From Pirellulaceae bacterium (lineage in GTDB: Bacteria; Planctomycetota; Planctomycetia; Pirellulales; Pirellulaceae), in the NCBI GenBank assembly GCA_022448645.1, contig JAKVBZ010000006.1, forward strand, positions 80,293-144,292: a stretch of 64,000 nucleotides of DNA, in the 5' to 3' direction. Below the pieces are notes generated by a model. The model had not been told where the DNA came from. It saw only the letters and a program-made list of their open reading frames with translations, and ran no database searches. A program made the translations under genes and the position numbers. Numbering within the stretch: position 1 is the stretch's first letter; the number at the start of each line of letters is the position of its first letter. Shown one piece after another: positions 9,708 through 18,031 of this stretch.

Positions 9708-10454
9708 TTGTACGAACAACAGGTCGAAGACTTTCAACGGGAAGGATTTTGTGTTTTTCCACAATTCTTTTCACCGCCTCGGATGGAGGAACTCGAAGAA
9801 AATTTACAGCGTTACGTTCGCGAAGTGGTCCCCACACTGGATACGTCTGCCACAATGTACGAGGACAAATCGGATCCCAACTCGCTCTTTCGCCTGGAAA
9901 AGATGCAGCAGCACGACACGTTCTTTCGTGATCTGCTGAACGACAAGTCCCTCGCCGAATTAGCCCAACAACTACTTGGTGATGCTGTCGAACAGCGCGG
10001 CATTGAGTTGTTTGCCAAAGCGCCGCGTGTGGGGACTGCTACACCGCCGCACCAAGACGGACATTATTTTCAGCTGACGCCGAATAATGCGCTGACGTTT
10101 TGGCTTGCGATCGATCGGGCCGACAACGAAAACGGTTGTGTGCGTTACATAACTGGTTCGCATTTGGACGGATTGCGACCGCACGCTATGAGTGGCTCAT
10201 TTGGATTCTCGTTAGGCGTGTCAGACTTTGGCCAGGCAGATCGTGATCGCGAGAAAGCTGTCATGATCGATCCGGGCGACATGATTGCACACCACAGCCT
10301 CACGATCCATCGGACGGACGAAAACAGTTCCGATAGGCTGCGTCGAGCCATAGGGATCGTATTTTACGGGGCGACATGCGAAGTCAACCGGGAAGCCACA
10401 CTGAATCATGCCAAAGCAGTGAAGGCCGAATGGAAATCACAGGGACGCCTCTAG
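9708..10454 (+). CDS. Phytanoyl-CoA dioxygenase (PhyH) family Fe(II)/2-oxoglutarate oxygenase
   Basis: PhyH-type double-stranded beta-helix oxygenases hydroxylate small molecules using Fe(II) and 2-oxoglutarate. The iron ligands are visible: HQDGHYF (about residue 114, the HxD pair), the distal His in HHSLTIHR (about 194), and a following Arg-rich segment (RLRRAIGIVF) that would bind 2-oxoglutarate. I start at TTG 9708 because AGGAGAG lies 5 bases before it; an in-frame upstream TTG at 9660 would add 16 residues but has no ribosome site. The substrate is unknown. It follows the ceramidase-like gene and is closed by a good hairpin at 10515. Confidence 0.85.
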   Translation: MYEQQVEDFQREGFCVFPQFFSPPRMEELEENLQRYVREVVPTLDTSATMYEDKSDPNSLFRLEKMQQHDTFFRDLLNDKSLAELAQQLLGDAVEQRGIELFAKAPRVGTATPPHQDGHYFQLTPNNALTFWLAIDRADNENGCVRYITGSHLDGLRPHAMSGSFGFSLGVSDFGQADRDREKAVMIDPGDMIAHHSLTIHRTDENSSDRLRRAIGIVFYGATCEVNREATLNHAKAVKAEWKSQGRL

Positions 10455-10514
10455 TCGTGGATCATATGATACGCTGCCCTGCAAGGTGTTATGATCAAGC
10501 TGTGTTTCAAGAAC

Positions 10515-10540
10515 GGGTCATCCTGTTTGGGTGACCCTGT
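10515..10540 (+). terminator. Rho-independent terminator candidate after the PhyH gene
   Basis: GGGTCATCC (10515-10523) and GGGTGACCC (10529-10537) pair over 9 bp with a single G-T wobble around TGTTT, followed by TGTTTCT. It separates the PhyH gene from the second sialidase-like gene, implying that the latter has its own promoter or relies on read-through. Confidence 0.6.
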
Positions 10541-10572
10541 TTCTGCCTGCTACGGTTTGACCACACAGAAAG

Positions 10573-11640
10573 ATGGAGGACAAGAACATGACGGGAAGAT
10601 GTATTTCTCTCATCCTAACTTGCCTGTTGACTTTCAACGTCGTGAGTGCCAAGGAACCGGACCTGCCCGAGATTCGAGTGACCAACGTTCGTCGCGTTTT
10701 TCATAATGGGGAACATAACGCGTTCACTGACTTGATTCGTTTTCATGACAAGTTTTATCTTAGTTTTCGCAGTTGTCCGGATGGACACGGGGTGCATCCG
10801 TCGTCATCGGGCATCATCCTCGAAAGCGAGGACGCTCAAACCTGGAAGCTTGTCCATCGTTTCCGAGTCCCGACACGGGACGTTCGAGATCCACACTTTC
10901 TGATCTTCAAAGACAAATTATTCGCCTACGCAAGCACGTGGTACTGCGGAGACACTTCGCCAGCGGAGTATGGATTCAACGAGCACCTTGGTTATGGAGT
11001 CTGGAGCGCTGATGGAAATTCCTGGACCGAGCCGATCATGTTGGAGGGAACCTACGGCCACTACATCTGGAGAGCGGCTACGTTCGACGGAACGGCTTAC
11101 TTGTGCGGCCGTCGCAAACGGGAATTTGCCGAGACACATCGCAACATTCGGTCTGACTGTGAATCGGCCATGCTAGAGAGTGACGATGGACTGATCTGGC
11201 GCACAAGAGCTCTGTTTCAAACAACCCATGGAAATGAAACCGCTTTTCTGTTCGAGCCCGACGGAAGTGTGTTCGCAGTGGCCAGGAATACCCTCGACAA
11301 CTCACAGCTTTGTCGCTCGAAGCCTCCGTATACAACATGGGAGCGCACCGACCTACACTGTTTCATTGGTGGGCCATTGGTCGTCAAATGGAACGAACGT
11401 TATCTGGTCGGTGGACGCAAAAACATCAAAGATCATCCTGTGACAACGCTTTACTGGCTTGTAGACGGGAAGCTGCACGAATGTGCTGCGTTGCCGAGCG
11501 GCGGTGACAATTCGTATCCAGGATTTGTCGAACTTAGTCCAACGCGTGGCCTGCTCTCCTGGTATTCCAGTCACGAAACCGACGATTCGGGAAAAAACAT
11601 CACGGCGATCTATCTAGCCGACCTGGAGCTTAAGGATTGA
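10573..11640 (+). CDS. Secreted sialidase-like protein, copy 2
   Basis: This is a close paralogue of the 5891-6997 product: both share RVTNVRRVFHNGEHNAFT after the signal peptide and the C-terminal blocks LPSGGDNSYPGF and ELSPTRGLLSWYS. Asp boxes are SEDAQTWKLV, SADGNSWTEPI and SDDGLIWRTRA. A signal peptide ends near VVSA before KEPDLPEI. GGAGG lies 8 bases before the ATG at 10588 (MTGRC...), so that start may be preferred over 10573; both keep the signal. Compared with copy 1 it lacks a short loop of about 12 residues near residue 275. The copies may differ in substrate or be a recent duplication. Confidence 0.8.
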   Translation: MEDKNMTGRCISLILTCLLTFNVVSAKEPDLPEIRVTNVRRVFHNGEHNAFTDLIRFHDKFYLSFRSCPDGHGVHPSSSGIILESEDAQTWKLVHRFRVPTRDVRDPHFLIFKDKLFAYASTWYCGDTSPAEYGFNEHLGYGVWSADGNSWTEPIMLEGTYGHYIWRAATFDGTAYLCGRRKREFAETHRNIRSDCESAMLESDDGLIWRTRALFQTTHGNETAFLFEPDGSVFAVARNTLDNSQLCRSKPPYTTWERTDLHCFIGGPLVVKWNERYLVGGRKNIKDHPVTTLYWLVDGKLHECAALPSGGDNSYPGFVELSPTRGLLSWYSSHETDDSGKNITAIYLADLELKD

Positions 11641-11659
11641 GGAGTGAAGGGGGAAATTC

Positions 11660-11809
11660 ATGCCGATCGAAAATGAGAAACGCGAACCACCAAATCCACG
11701 ACCGGCTTGTCCGGTTTGTGGTGGCGAGCTTATTGAGATTCGTGCCAAGTTACAATGTTCTCGTTGTCACACGATTTGTGAGACCTGCTGCGAAGGCGGA
11801 CCGGGATAA
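11660..11809 (+). CDS. Small zinc-ribbon protein (49 aa)
   Basis: A 49-codon frame preceded by GAAGGGGG and 6 bases encodes a hydrophilic N-terminus and then CPVC ... CSRC ... CETCC. The two CxxC pairs 15 residues apart form a zinc-ribbon, with further cysteines near the end that could bind a second metal. It begins 19 bases after the sialidase copy 2 stop, so it is probably cotranscribed. Tiny zinc-ribbon proteins of this kind are usually nucleic-acid or protein adaptors; I know of no function for this one. Confidence 0.7.
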   Translation: MPIENEKREPPNPRPACPVCGGELIEIRAKLQCSRCHTICETCCEGGPG

Positions 11810-12222
11810 CTTTTCCAAGCATTGATCTCGGAAATGGTTCCTTGCATCTGGAGCCCTTAGGATGCGTTCCAGGACCTTCCACCATAAACTCGGAGCGACA
11901 TCCAAGCCACCAAAAGTCTGCTCCACGTTTCACAACCTATTCTTGTGGCGCCATTGGCTAGGTTTGCATCCTAGGACTTGGAGCCGACATGAAATCACTT
12001 CCTAAAATCCTCTTCACCAGAAACCACACGGTTCGTGTCTTCTGAAGAATCCCAGGTTAAGTTGGTTTATCGCAGCTGAACCGTCCTGAGAACACGGCGA
12101 AAGTACGTTCTCTTCAGGGCTCCCCCCGCGGATTGTGTTCCCCGATCGGTTGCCTTACAACATGAATAGTCGGTCGTGCAGTTCGGCCTGTGTTGTCATT
12201 CGTTCATGGGAGGTCTTTCGTT
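11810..12222. other. Intergenic region without a supported gene
   Basis: No open frame here has a ribosome site or recognisable motif. An imperfect hairpin, CCTGAGAAC (12085-12093) against GTTCTCTTCAGG (12107-12118), could be a regulatory structure ahead of the SDR gene. GGGAGG at 12208-12213 is the SDR ribosome binding site. Confidence 0.5.
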
Positions 12223-13014
12223 GTGTCTATCGATTTAGAAGGCAAAATCGCACTCGTTACCGGTGCGGCTCGAGGCATCGGCCAAGGTTGTGCAGTTGAA
12301 TTAGCGCGATGTGGTGCGGATGTCGTTGTGAACGGTCGCCCTGGTGGAACCAATCTGCAGGAAACATGTCAACAAATCGAAGCGTTGGGCAGAAAGGCCA
12401 TTCCTGTGGAGGCCAATACATTCGAACGGGCCGATTGTGAAAGTTTGGTATCAGGTGCGCTGGACGCTACCGGTCGGCTGGACATCCTGGTAAGCAATCC
12501 GGCCAATGGACATCGTTGTCCATTCCTCGATTTTGATCCCGATGAATTCGAACGAAACATCAAAGGCACGCTGACCGCCGGATTTCACATGTCCCAATTA
12601 GTGGCACGTCATATGGTCGAACGCGGTGGTGGCGGCAAGATCGTCTTCATTTCTAGCGTACATGCCGAAATGCCTTATCTACCAGCCATCTCTTATAATG
12701 CGGCCAAAGCTGGATTGAATCACATGACTGCCTCGATCGCTGTCGAATTGTTCGAGCATCGTATCAATGTCAACGTCATCAATCCCGGCTGGATCGACAC
12801 TCCGGGTGAACGCCGTGACTTTACTGAAGAACAGATTCAATCAGAAGGCCGCAAATTACCGTGGGGTCGGATCGGGACGTCGGCCGACATTGGCCAAGCG
12901 GCCGCGTTCTTAAGCTCCGATGCAGCCGACTACATTACTGGCTCGGTGTTACGAGTCGATGGTGGGTTCGTCTACAAAGACTGTAACCCAGCTGCCAAAC
13001 TTACCAAGATGTAA
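12223..13014 (+). CDS. Short-chain dehydrogenase/reductase (SDR), classical
   Basis: A Rossmann NAD(P)-binding motif (VTGAARGIGQG, near the N-terminus), the catalytic Ser in FISSVHAE, and the YxxxK pair in SYNAAKAG identify a classical SDR; YITGSVLRVDGGF is the usual C-terminal block. The NAG motif is changed to NPAN. I use GTG 12223 (263 aa) because GGGAGG stands 9 bases upstream and the protein then begins directly before the first beta strand; GTG 12190 is an unlikely alternative. The substrate cannot be told from sequence. A second, different SDR is at 59930-60742. Confidence 0.88.
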   Translation: MSIDLEGKIALVTGAARGIGQGCAVELARCGADVVVNGRPGGTNLQETCQQIEALGRKAIPVEANTFERADCESLVSGALDATGRLDILVSNPANGHRCPFLDFDPDEFERNIKGTLTAGFHMSQLVARHMVERGGGGKIVFISSVHAEMPYLPAISYNAAKAGLNHMTASIAVELFEHRINVNVINPGWIDTPGERRDFTEEQIQSEGRKLPWGRIGTSADIGQAAAFLSSDAADYITGSVLRVDGGFVYKDCNPAAKLTKM

Positions 13015-13190
13015 TCTCGGGCAAGATCCAACACTGTCCTTATTGTCATGAGCAGATCAGCTTACATGCGCGTAAGTGCTGGCGTTGCCACGAGTACTTT
13101 GACCCAACCGTCGTCAACCGCCATAGGTCGGGGCAATTCGTTGACATTCTCAACACGCGTTACTTGTCTTTTTCCCACGTTCGTTGGTAA
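13014..13190 (+). pseudogene. Zinc-ribbon reading frame lacking a canonical start codon
   Basis: Immediately after the SDR stop, in the -1 frame, an open frame encodes CPYC, a 12-residue spacer and CWRC followed by HEYFD, a clear double-CxxC zinc-ribbon of the kind common in bacterial small proteins. The frame runs to TAA at 13188-13190. Between the preceding in-frame stop and the first CxxC there is no ATG, GTG or TTG; only ATC codons (13014, 13026) could serve. It could be a decayed gene, a gene using a rare ATC start coupled to the SDR stop, or a product of frameshifting from the SDR. Confidence 0.45.
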
Positions 13191-13470
13191 GATAGACGAT
13201 TCCGAACACGCCCCCTCCCAACGACGCTCATGCAGTGTCTCGTTCATGGGTCCACTCTTAAATTGAAAAGTAAGCCGCTGTTGAACTAGTATTCTAGTCA
13301 TCACCATCAGCTTGCTTGTGGACCCACCCTAAGTTGACCGGGTCAATTTCGCTACGGCGAATAAGCGAAGCTGGAATCTTGCCGCTACGAATGCACGCCA
13401 CCGCAGGGGTTTTAGACACTACTAACAAACTAATCTTAAACGCTTCATCAACTCTTATCGAACACAAATC

Positions 13471-16056
13471 ATGCGCAAACTCGTACTACACTGCCTGACC
13501 TTGGCCACCTTGGGAACTCAAGTTTACGCCCAAGATCACTACACCATCGGCGTGACGGATCGCATGGTCTATCTGCCCGCCGTAGTTGCTCGTGAAATGG
13601 ATTTCTGGAGCAATCAAGGCATCCACATCAACGTAAATTTTGTGGCCGACGAAGACGACCTGTTTTACAAGATCCGCGAGAATTTCAAACGCTATGGACG
13701 ACGCGCAACTGATTTTGGAGCGTGCCGGATGGATGAATTTGTCTTCGAGCGCGCCCGAGGATTGGCAGTCGAAGCGATCGCTCAAGTCGCCGAAGAGCTT
13801 ACACCACAACCCATCGTCACGAACACTCCATGGCGGGACTTGCAGCTTCCGCACAAACTGCGACACGTACTCTTCGTAAAACAGCGTCTGATCCGCGAAA
13901 ATCCCGAACTGATCGAAAAATTCCTGTCTGGATACCAACAGGCACAAACGTGGATGCGTGATCCAGCCAACGCAGACGCCCTGGCGGAAATCGTCGCGAA
14001 AGAATTCTACTGGATATCTGGCCAGCCCAAATCGGTACCACCGGACGTTGCCTTCATCACCGAGAGACTTGCGCCATACAGCTTCCTGGACGAGATCGAC
14101 TTCGATGAAGCATACCGAAAGCAATGGGACGCTGTGGCTGCGCAAATTGGCTCACGAGCGATGGACATTCACGATGGTCGTTATCACGTCGACAAAATGA
14201 CGACGTCCGATACTAAATCAAGGACAGGTACCGCTTTTGACGAAGCGGTGGCTTGGTGGCGTTTCGCAAAGATCAATGACTATCGCAACTACGGCACTGC
14301 CGGCAGTTCGCTCGATCTGACCGCCCAAGGTCCCGAGGTCAGACCTCATGTGTACGGCATTTCGACACATGACTACTATCATCGAGAACAAGTCTGGGAG
14401 TTTGGTGGTTTTCACAACGATGGACGTGGCTGGGCCAGCGACGGGGTCAAAAAATTTGTCAGCACCGACCCGGATCGCGATGATGATCTGGATTTCGAGG
14501 GTGACTTTAGTATCTGGCTGCGGTGTTCAAATCGAAACACGCGCAACACGGTTCTTGTCGGTAAAGGTGCTTATGATTCTCAACAAGGCTTCACCGTGAC
14601 CTATCGAGCAGGAGAACCTGCGGCCAGCATTTCGTTCGCCGCACACCCGACCAAAGACGATCTGCTGACATTGAACGATATCCCACTGGGAACTTTTCTG
14701 GATGTCTGCTTTAGCTACCAAGCGGACACTGGTGAAATTCATGGCTGGGCACATCACACAACGACTGGCGAACTGGTTGTCCAACAGTCCACTCGAATTG
14801 CTCCCGGATCCGTGAAGCCGACGATGGCGCCACTGACAATTGGGGGTAATCGCGAACACGACACGAACATGCCGTTACACGGTAACATCGAATGCGTCGC
14901 TATGTGGAACCGAACGCTTTCTGAAAAGGAAGTCATAACGTTAACTCGAGGTACAAAGTCAACGCCAGTTAAGTCTCAATCGAATCAGCAAACACCTCTG
15001 GGCACGTGGAACAACGTACGTGATTGGGGTGCTGTCGGAGACGGTAAGCACGACGACACCGATGCCATTCAGGCTGCCATCGACGCTTGTGTGTTTCCAG
15101 TAACCGTCAAATATCGCGGTCGCTGGTTTGGTAAGCCCGACGTGCCTCCCAAACCGGGACACGGTTACGGTGGGGGCGTTTTTATTCCCAGCGGATTCTA
15201 TCGCACAACGAGACCCATCGTATTGCGTCCCAGTGTAACTGTGGTGGGTGACGAGGCGATGCGACCGATGATTGCCAGCGAGGCAGATTCGGCCTTCGTC
15301 TGGTGGAACGGACCGTGGCTCGAGCGTTCCATCGATTTCAAGGTCCGGAACGGCCTGCGACGGCGCTGTACTGGTGTCACATTACGCAACCTCACAGCGC
15401 GTGGCAAACGATTCGGGGCTCACACGATGGGCGTGGATGCCAATCAAATGTCGATTCGGAATTGTCGTTTCGAGGGCGATGAATGCGGCTTTGTGAATAC
15501 GGGCTTCATGATGTTTTCAGAAATTCGCAACACAAAATTTCATCCAAGTCTCTGGATATTGACTCGCCAAGGGACGCGGTTCAATACAAGCACGATTGAG
15601 AATATCGTCGTAGGCCTACACGGCACGCCTTTCGACGACTGGGCCGTGCGGCTGGAAGGTTGCATTCAATGTGTGCGGCTTTCGGAAATTACTCTGGAAG
15701 TTCGCAGTAAAGGAATCTATCTGGACTCTTACGCGGCTGGCGTGACCATCGACATCCACAATCTGTGGAACTACGACACTGGCCGACACAGTCATGAGAC
15801 GCCGGAGGCAATTCGAGTCATCAACGGATCAGGAATCCGCATTAGCAATGTCATGGGGCTGGATTACCCAGCAAATCTATTCATCGGAAAAGATGTCCGC
15901 AACATCGAGTTGTCGAATGTGCTGGCCAAACAGGTCATCGTCGAGGACGCTGCAGCCACTCGGCCCATTTTTTCCAACGTGCCCGCCATCAAAGTCGACA
16001 CCGAGGGCAGCATGATTGAAGCCGAAGGTGGTGCGCCTAAGGACATTCGAAAATAG
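13471..16056 (+). CDS. Exported three-domain fusion: NMT1/THI5-like substrate-binding domain, LamG-like domain, pectate-lyase-3-like beta-helix
   Basis: A signal peptide (ending QVYA before QDHYT) is followed by a periplasmic substrate-binding-like domain (about residues 21-240, beginning YTIGVTDRMVYLPAVVAREM, as in SsuA/THI5 proteins), a concanavalin A/LamG-like domain (about 309-490, containing FEGDFSIWLR and a terminal GNIECVAMWNRTLSEKEV) and a right-handed beta-helix that opens with NVRDWGAVGDGKHDDTDAIQ (about 514), the hallmark of Pectate_lyase_3/GH28-like proteins. The frame is unbroken, so this is a true fusion in this sequence. It probably recognises or cuts a polysaccharide outside the cytoplasm; the binding domain may have lost transport function, as no ABC genes adjoin. 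Confidence 0.8.
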   Translation: MRKLVLHCLTLATLGTQVYAQDHYTIGVTDRMVYLPAVVAREMDFWSNQGIHINVNFVADEDDLFYKIRENFKRYGRRATDFGACRMDEFVFERARGLAVEAIAQVAEELTPQPIVTNTPWRDLQLPHKLRHVLFVKQRLIRENPELIEKFLSGYQQAQTWMRDPANADALAEIVAKEFYWISGQPKSVPPDVAFITERLAPYSFLDEIDFDEAYRKQWDAVAAQIGSRAMDIHDGRYHVDKMTTSDTKSRTGTAFDEAVAWWRFAKINDYRNYGTAGSSLDLTAQGPEVRPHVYGISTHDYYHREQVWEFGGFHNDGRGWASDGVKKFVSTDPDRDDDLDFEGDFSIWLRCSNRNTRNTVLVGKGAYDSQQGFTVTYRAGEPAASISFAAHPTKDDLLTLNDIPLGTFLDVCFSYQADTGEIHGWAHHTTTGELVVQQSTRIAPGSVKPTMAPLTIGGNREHDTNMPLHGNIECVAMWNRTLSEKEVITLTRGTKSTPVKSQSNQQTPLGTWNNVRDWGAVGDGKHDDTDAIQAAIDACVFPVTVKYRGRWFGKPDVPPKPGHGYGGGVFIPSGFYRTTRPIVLRPSVTVVGDEAMRPMIASEADSAFVWWNGPWLERSIDFKVRNGLRRRCTGVTLRNLTARGKRFGAHTMGVDANQMSIRNCRFEGDECGFVNTGFMMFSEIRNTKFHPSLWILTRQGTRFNTSTIENIVVGLHGTPFDDWAVRLEGCIQCVRLSEITLEVRSKGIYLDSYAAGVTIDIHNLWNYDTGRHSHETPEAIRVINGSGIRISNVMGLDYPANLFIGKDVRNIELSNVLAKQVIVEDAAATRPIFSNVPAIKVDTEGSMIEAEGGAPKDIRK

Positions 16057-16298
16057 CAACGGGTCATGGCACGTAGAAACATGCTGACTTCTGCCACTAC
16101 ATGTGTGGATGGCACTTGCAGCTGAGGCTTCTTCGGCTGAGAATCCGGTATTGGCGTTCCAACCATACTGCCTTGATAAGTTTCAAGACCACGTACGATG
16201 GCCTACCCAGAGCGTTGTATCTCCTGGGAAGCGACATGCAATGCCTTCCAACCGTTGAAGATTAGTAGCTGTTCTTGACTCCTGCAGCTCCACCATCC

Positions 16299-17582
16299 AT
16301 GCCCAATCCGCTTCAGCAACGGGTATCCTTAAGAGCCCGGTTTGTCATCCCTGTCGAACAGTCACCGATTGCGGGTGGTACGTTGACGGTTCGCGGAGAG
16401 CAAATTCTCGATGTGGGTCAGGCAGCACCCGACGATGATGTGCTTGATCTAGGCTCAATGGCAATTCTGCCGGCTTTTATTAACACCCACACACATCTCG
16501 AATTCAGCCAACTTGATCAACCGCTTGGCTATCCAGGGATGCCGTTTAGCGATTGGATTCGCGCCGTGCTGAAGTACCGCGAACAGCAAACGGAAACCTC
16601 GGAGATCGCGGTGAGTCAAGGCTTGGCAGAGAGTGCTGCAGTGGGCACCGCTGCGCTGGGTGAGATTGTGACCTATCCATTGAATCGGAGACATGCCGAG
16701 AACTCGCACGTGCACACCGTGTGTTTTCATGAATTGATCGGTTTGTCGACAGAGCGGGTCCAGCAACAATGCGAACGGGCTCATCAAATGGCAACAGAGC
16801 TGAATGCCACCACGGACGCACCTTCGGGCCTCAGTCCGCATGCCCCCTACACGGCTCATCGACATTTGGTGTCAACAGTGACACAACTTTCGGCAGATCA
16901 TGGAGTTCCGGTTGCCATGCATCTGGCAGAAACTCGAGAAGAAATACAATTGTTAATGAGTCAATCGGGACCGCTGCACGAGTTACTCGTCGAGCGAAAC
17001 GTGTGGCAACCCCAGGCCTTCACGCCAGGAATTCGCCCCCTTGATTATTTGCACTTATTGGCTCAAGCAAATCATACATTGATCATTCATGGAAATTTCC
17101 TCGATGAGGAAGAAATGCATTTCATTGGGACTCAGCGCAATCGCATGACGGTCGTGTACTGCCCACGGACTCACGCCTATTTCCAGCACCCGGAGTATCC
17201 TCTGCGTACGCTGCTCGACGCCAAGATTCGCGTTGTTCTCGGTACGGATTCGCGCGCCTCGAACCCTGATTTGCAAATGCTGTCCGAAATGCGATGCGTG
17301 GCCAAGCGCCATTCCCAGGTATCAGCCAAGGAAATCCTTCGCATGGGAACAATGGATGGCGCCATGGCACTGGGTGTGGAAAACAGCTTAGGTTCCTTGG
17401 CACCCGGCAAACAAGCATCGTTTGTCGCCGTGCAGTTACCGACATCAACAGAGTCTGCCGCAGAACACCTAGTCTTGGATCACGAACTGCCCATCGAATT
17501 GGTAGTCTTGAAAGGTCAAATTATTTTTGCCTCTGATTCCACACGTGCCATCATCGGGAAAGTTTTCCCAGTACCTAGTTAA
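16299..17582 (+). CDS. Amidohydrolase family protein, aminofutalosine/SAH deaminase-like
   Basis: Metal-dependent deaminase of the ATZ/TRZ-SsnA group. Metal and substrate residues are visible: INTHTHLEFSQL (HxH pair), LSPHAPYT, AMHLAETREE (third His) and LGTDSRAS (Asp). The full TIM barrel and a small beta domain at both ends are present (427 aa). Aminodeoxyfutalosine deaminase (MqnX-like, menaquinone synthesis) is a plausible role because planctomycetes often use the futalosine route, but related deaminases of SAH or guanine look alike. I start at ATG 16299; TTG 16275 is an alternative and neither has a strong ribosome site. Confidence 0.8.
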   Translation: MPNPLQQRVSLRARFVIPVEQSPIAGGTLTVRGEQILDVGQAAPDDDVLDLGSMAILPAFINTHTHLEFSQLDQPLGYPGMPFSDWIRAVLKYREQQTETSEIAVSQGLAESAAVGTAALGEIVTYPLNRRHAENSHVHTVCFHELIGLSTERVQQQCERAHQMATELNATTDAPSGLSPHAPYTAHRHLVSTVTQLSADHGVPVAMHLAETREEIQLLMSQSGPLHELLVERNVWQPQAFTPGIRPLDYLHLLAQANHTLIIHGNFLDEEEMHFIGTQRNRMTVVYCPRTHAYFQHPEYPLRTLLDAKIRVVLGTDSRASNPDLQMLSEMRCVAKRHSQVSAKEILRMGTMDGAMALGVENSLGSLAPGKQASFVAVQLPTSTESAAEHLVLDHELPIELVVLKGQIIFASDSTRAIIGKVFPVPS

Positions 17583-18031
17583 TGGAATGCGTCCTTGTGG
17601 GCCAAACGAAGCACACGTTTGTAGCGGATGCGTGGTGCTCGATTGTCGATACTGGATGCAGAGTGCTGGATGGAAAAGTCACGATATCGGTGGCGATTTT
17701 GGGTCAAGAATATGAATAATACTGATTACTAGGTTCGGTTGGCGCTCATCACGAAAATGACAACTCGCAGCTTCTTTTTGGTGGTCGTCATTGATCTTTC
17801 CGGGGACTGTAAGTCACAACAAAGAAGGTTGTAGACGCCATCTTCGGGCCAGCCACCCCGCCTAGAACTGCCCTTAGCGGATCGTGGCTAGCGCATGGGG
17901 ATCATGATTAGGAACAAGCCTTGTACGTGCGGACAATCCATAAGCCATCCCTTGCGTCTGCCTTTTGCGGGCACTACATTTCGTGAAATAGAAAATTTTT
18001 GTCTTTGCAACAAATCGTGAAGTGAATCATT
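17583..18031. other. Intergenic region upstream of mnmA, nothing recognised
   Basis: About 450 bases with stops in all frames and no frame with a ribosome site. An AT-rich stretch (TAGAAAATTTTTG, near 17987) just before mnmA may hold its promoter. No tRNA or structured RNA was recognised. Confidence 0.5.

Noticed and set aside
1403..11809. Whole plus-strand run as a horizontally acquired island
   Set aside because: No integrase, tRNA edge, IS or clear change in codon use can be seen; such catabolic runs are normal in planctomycetes.
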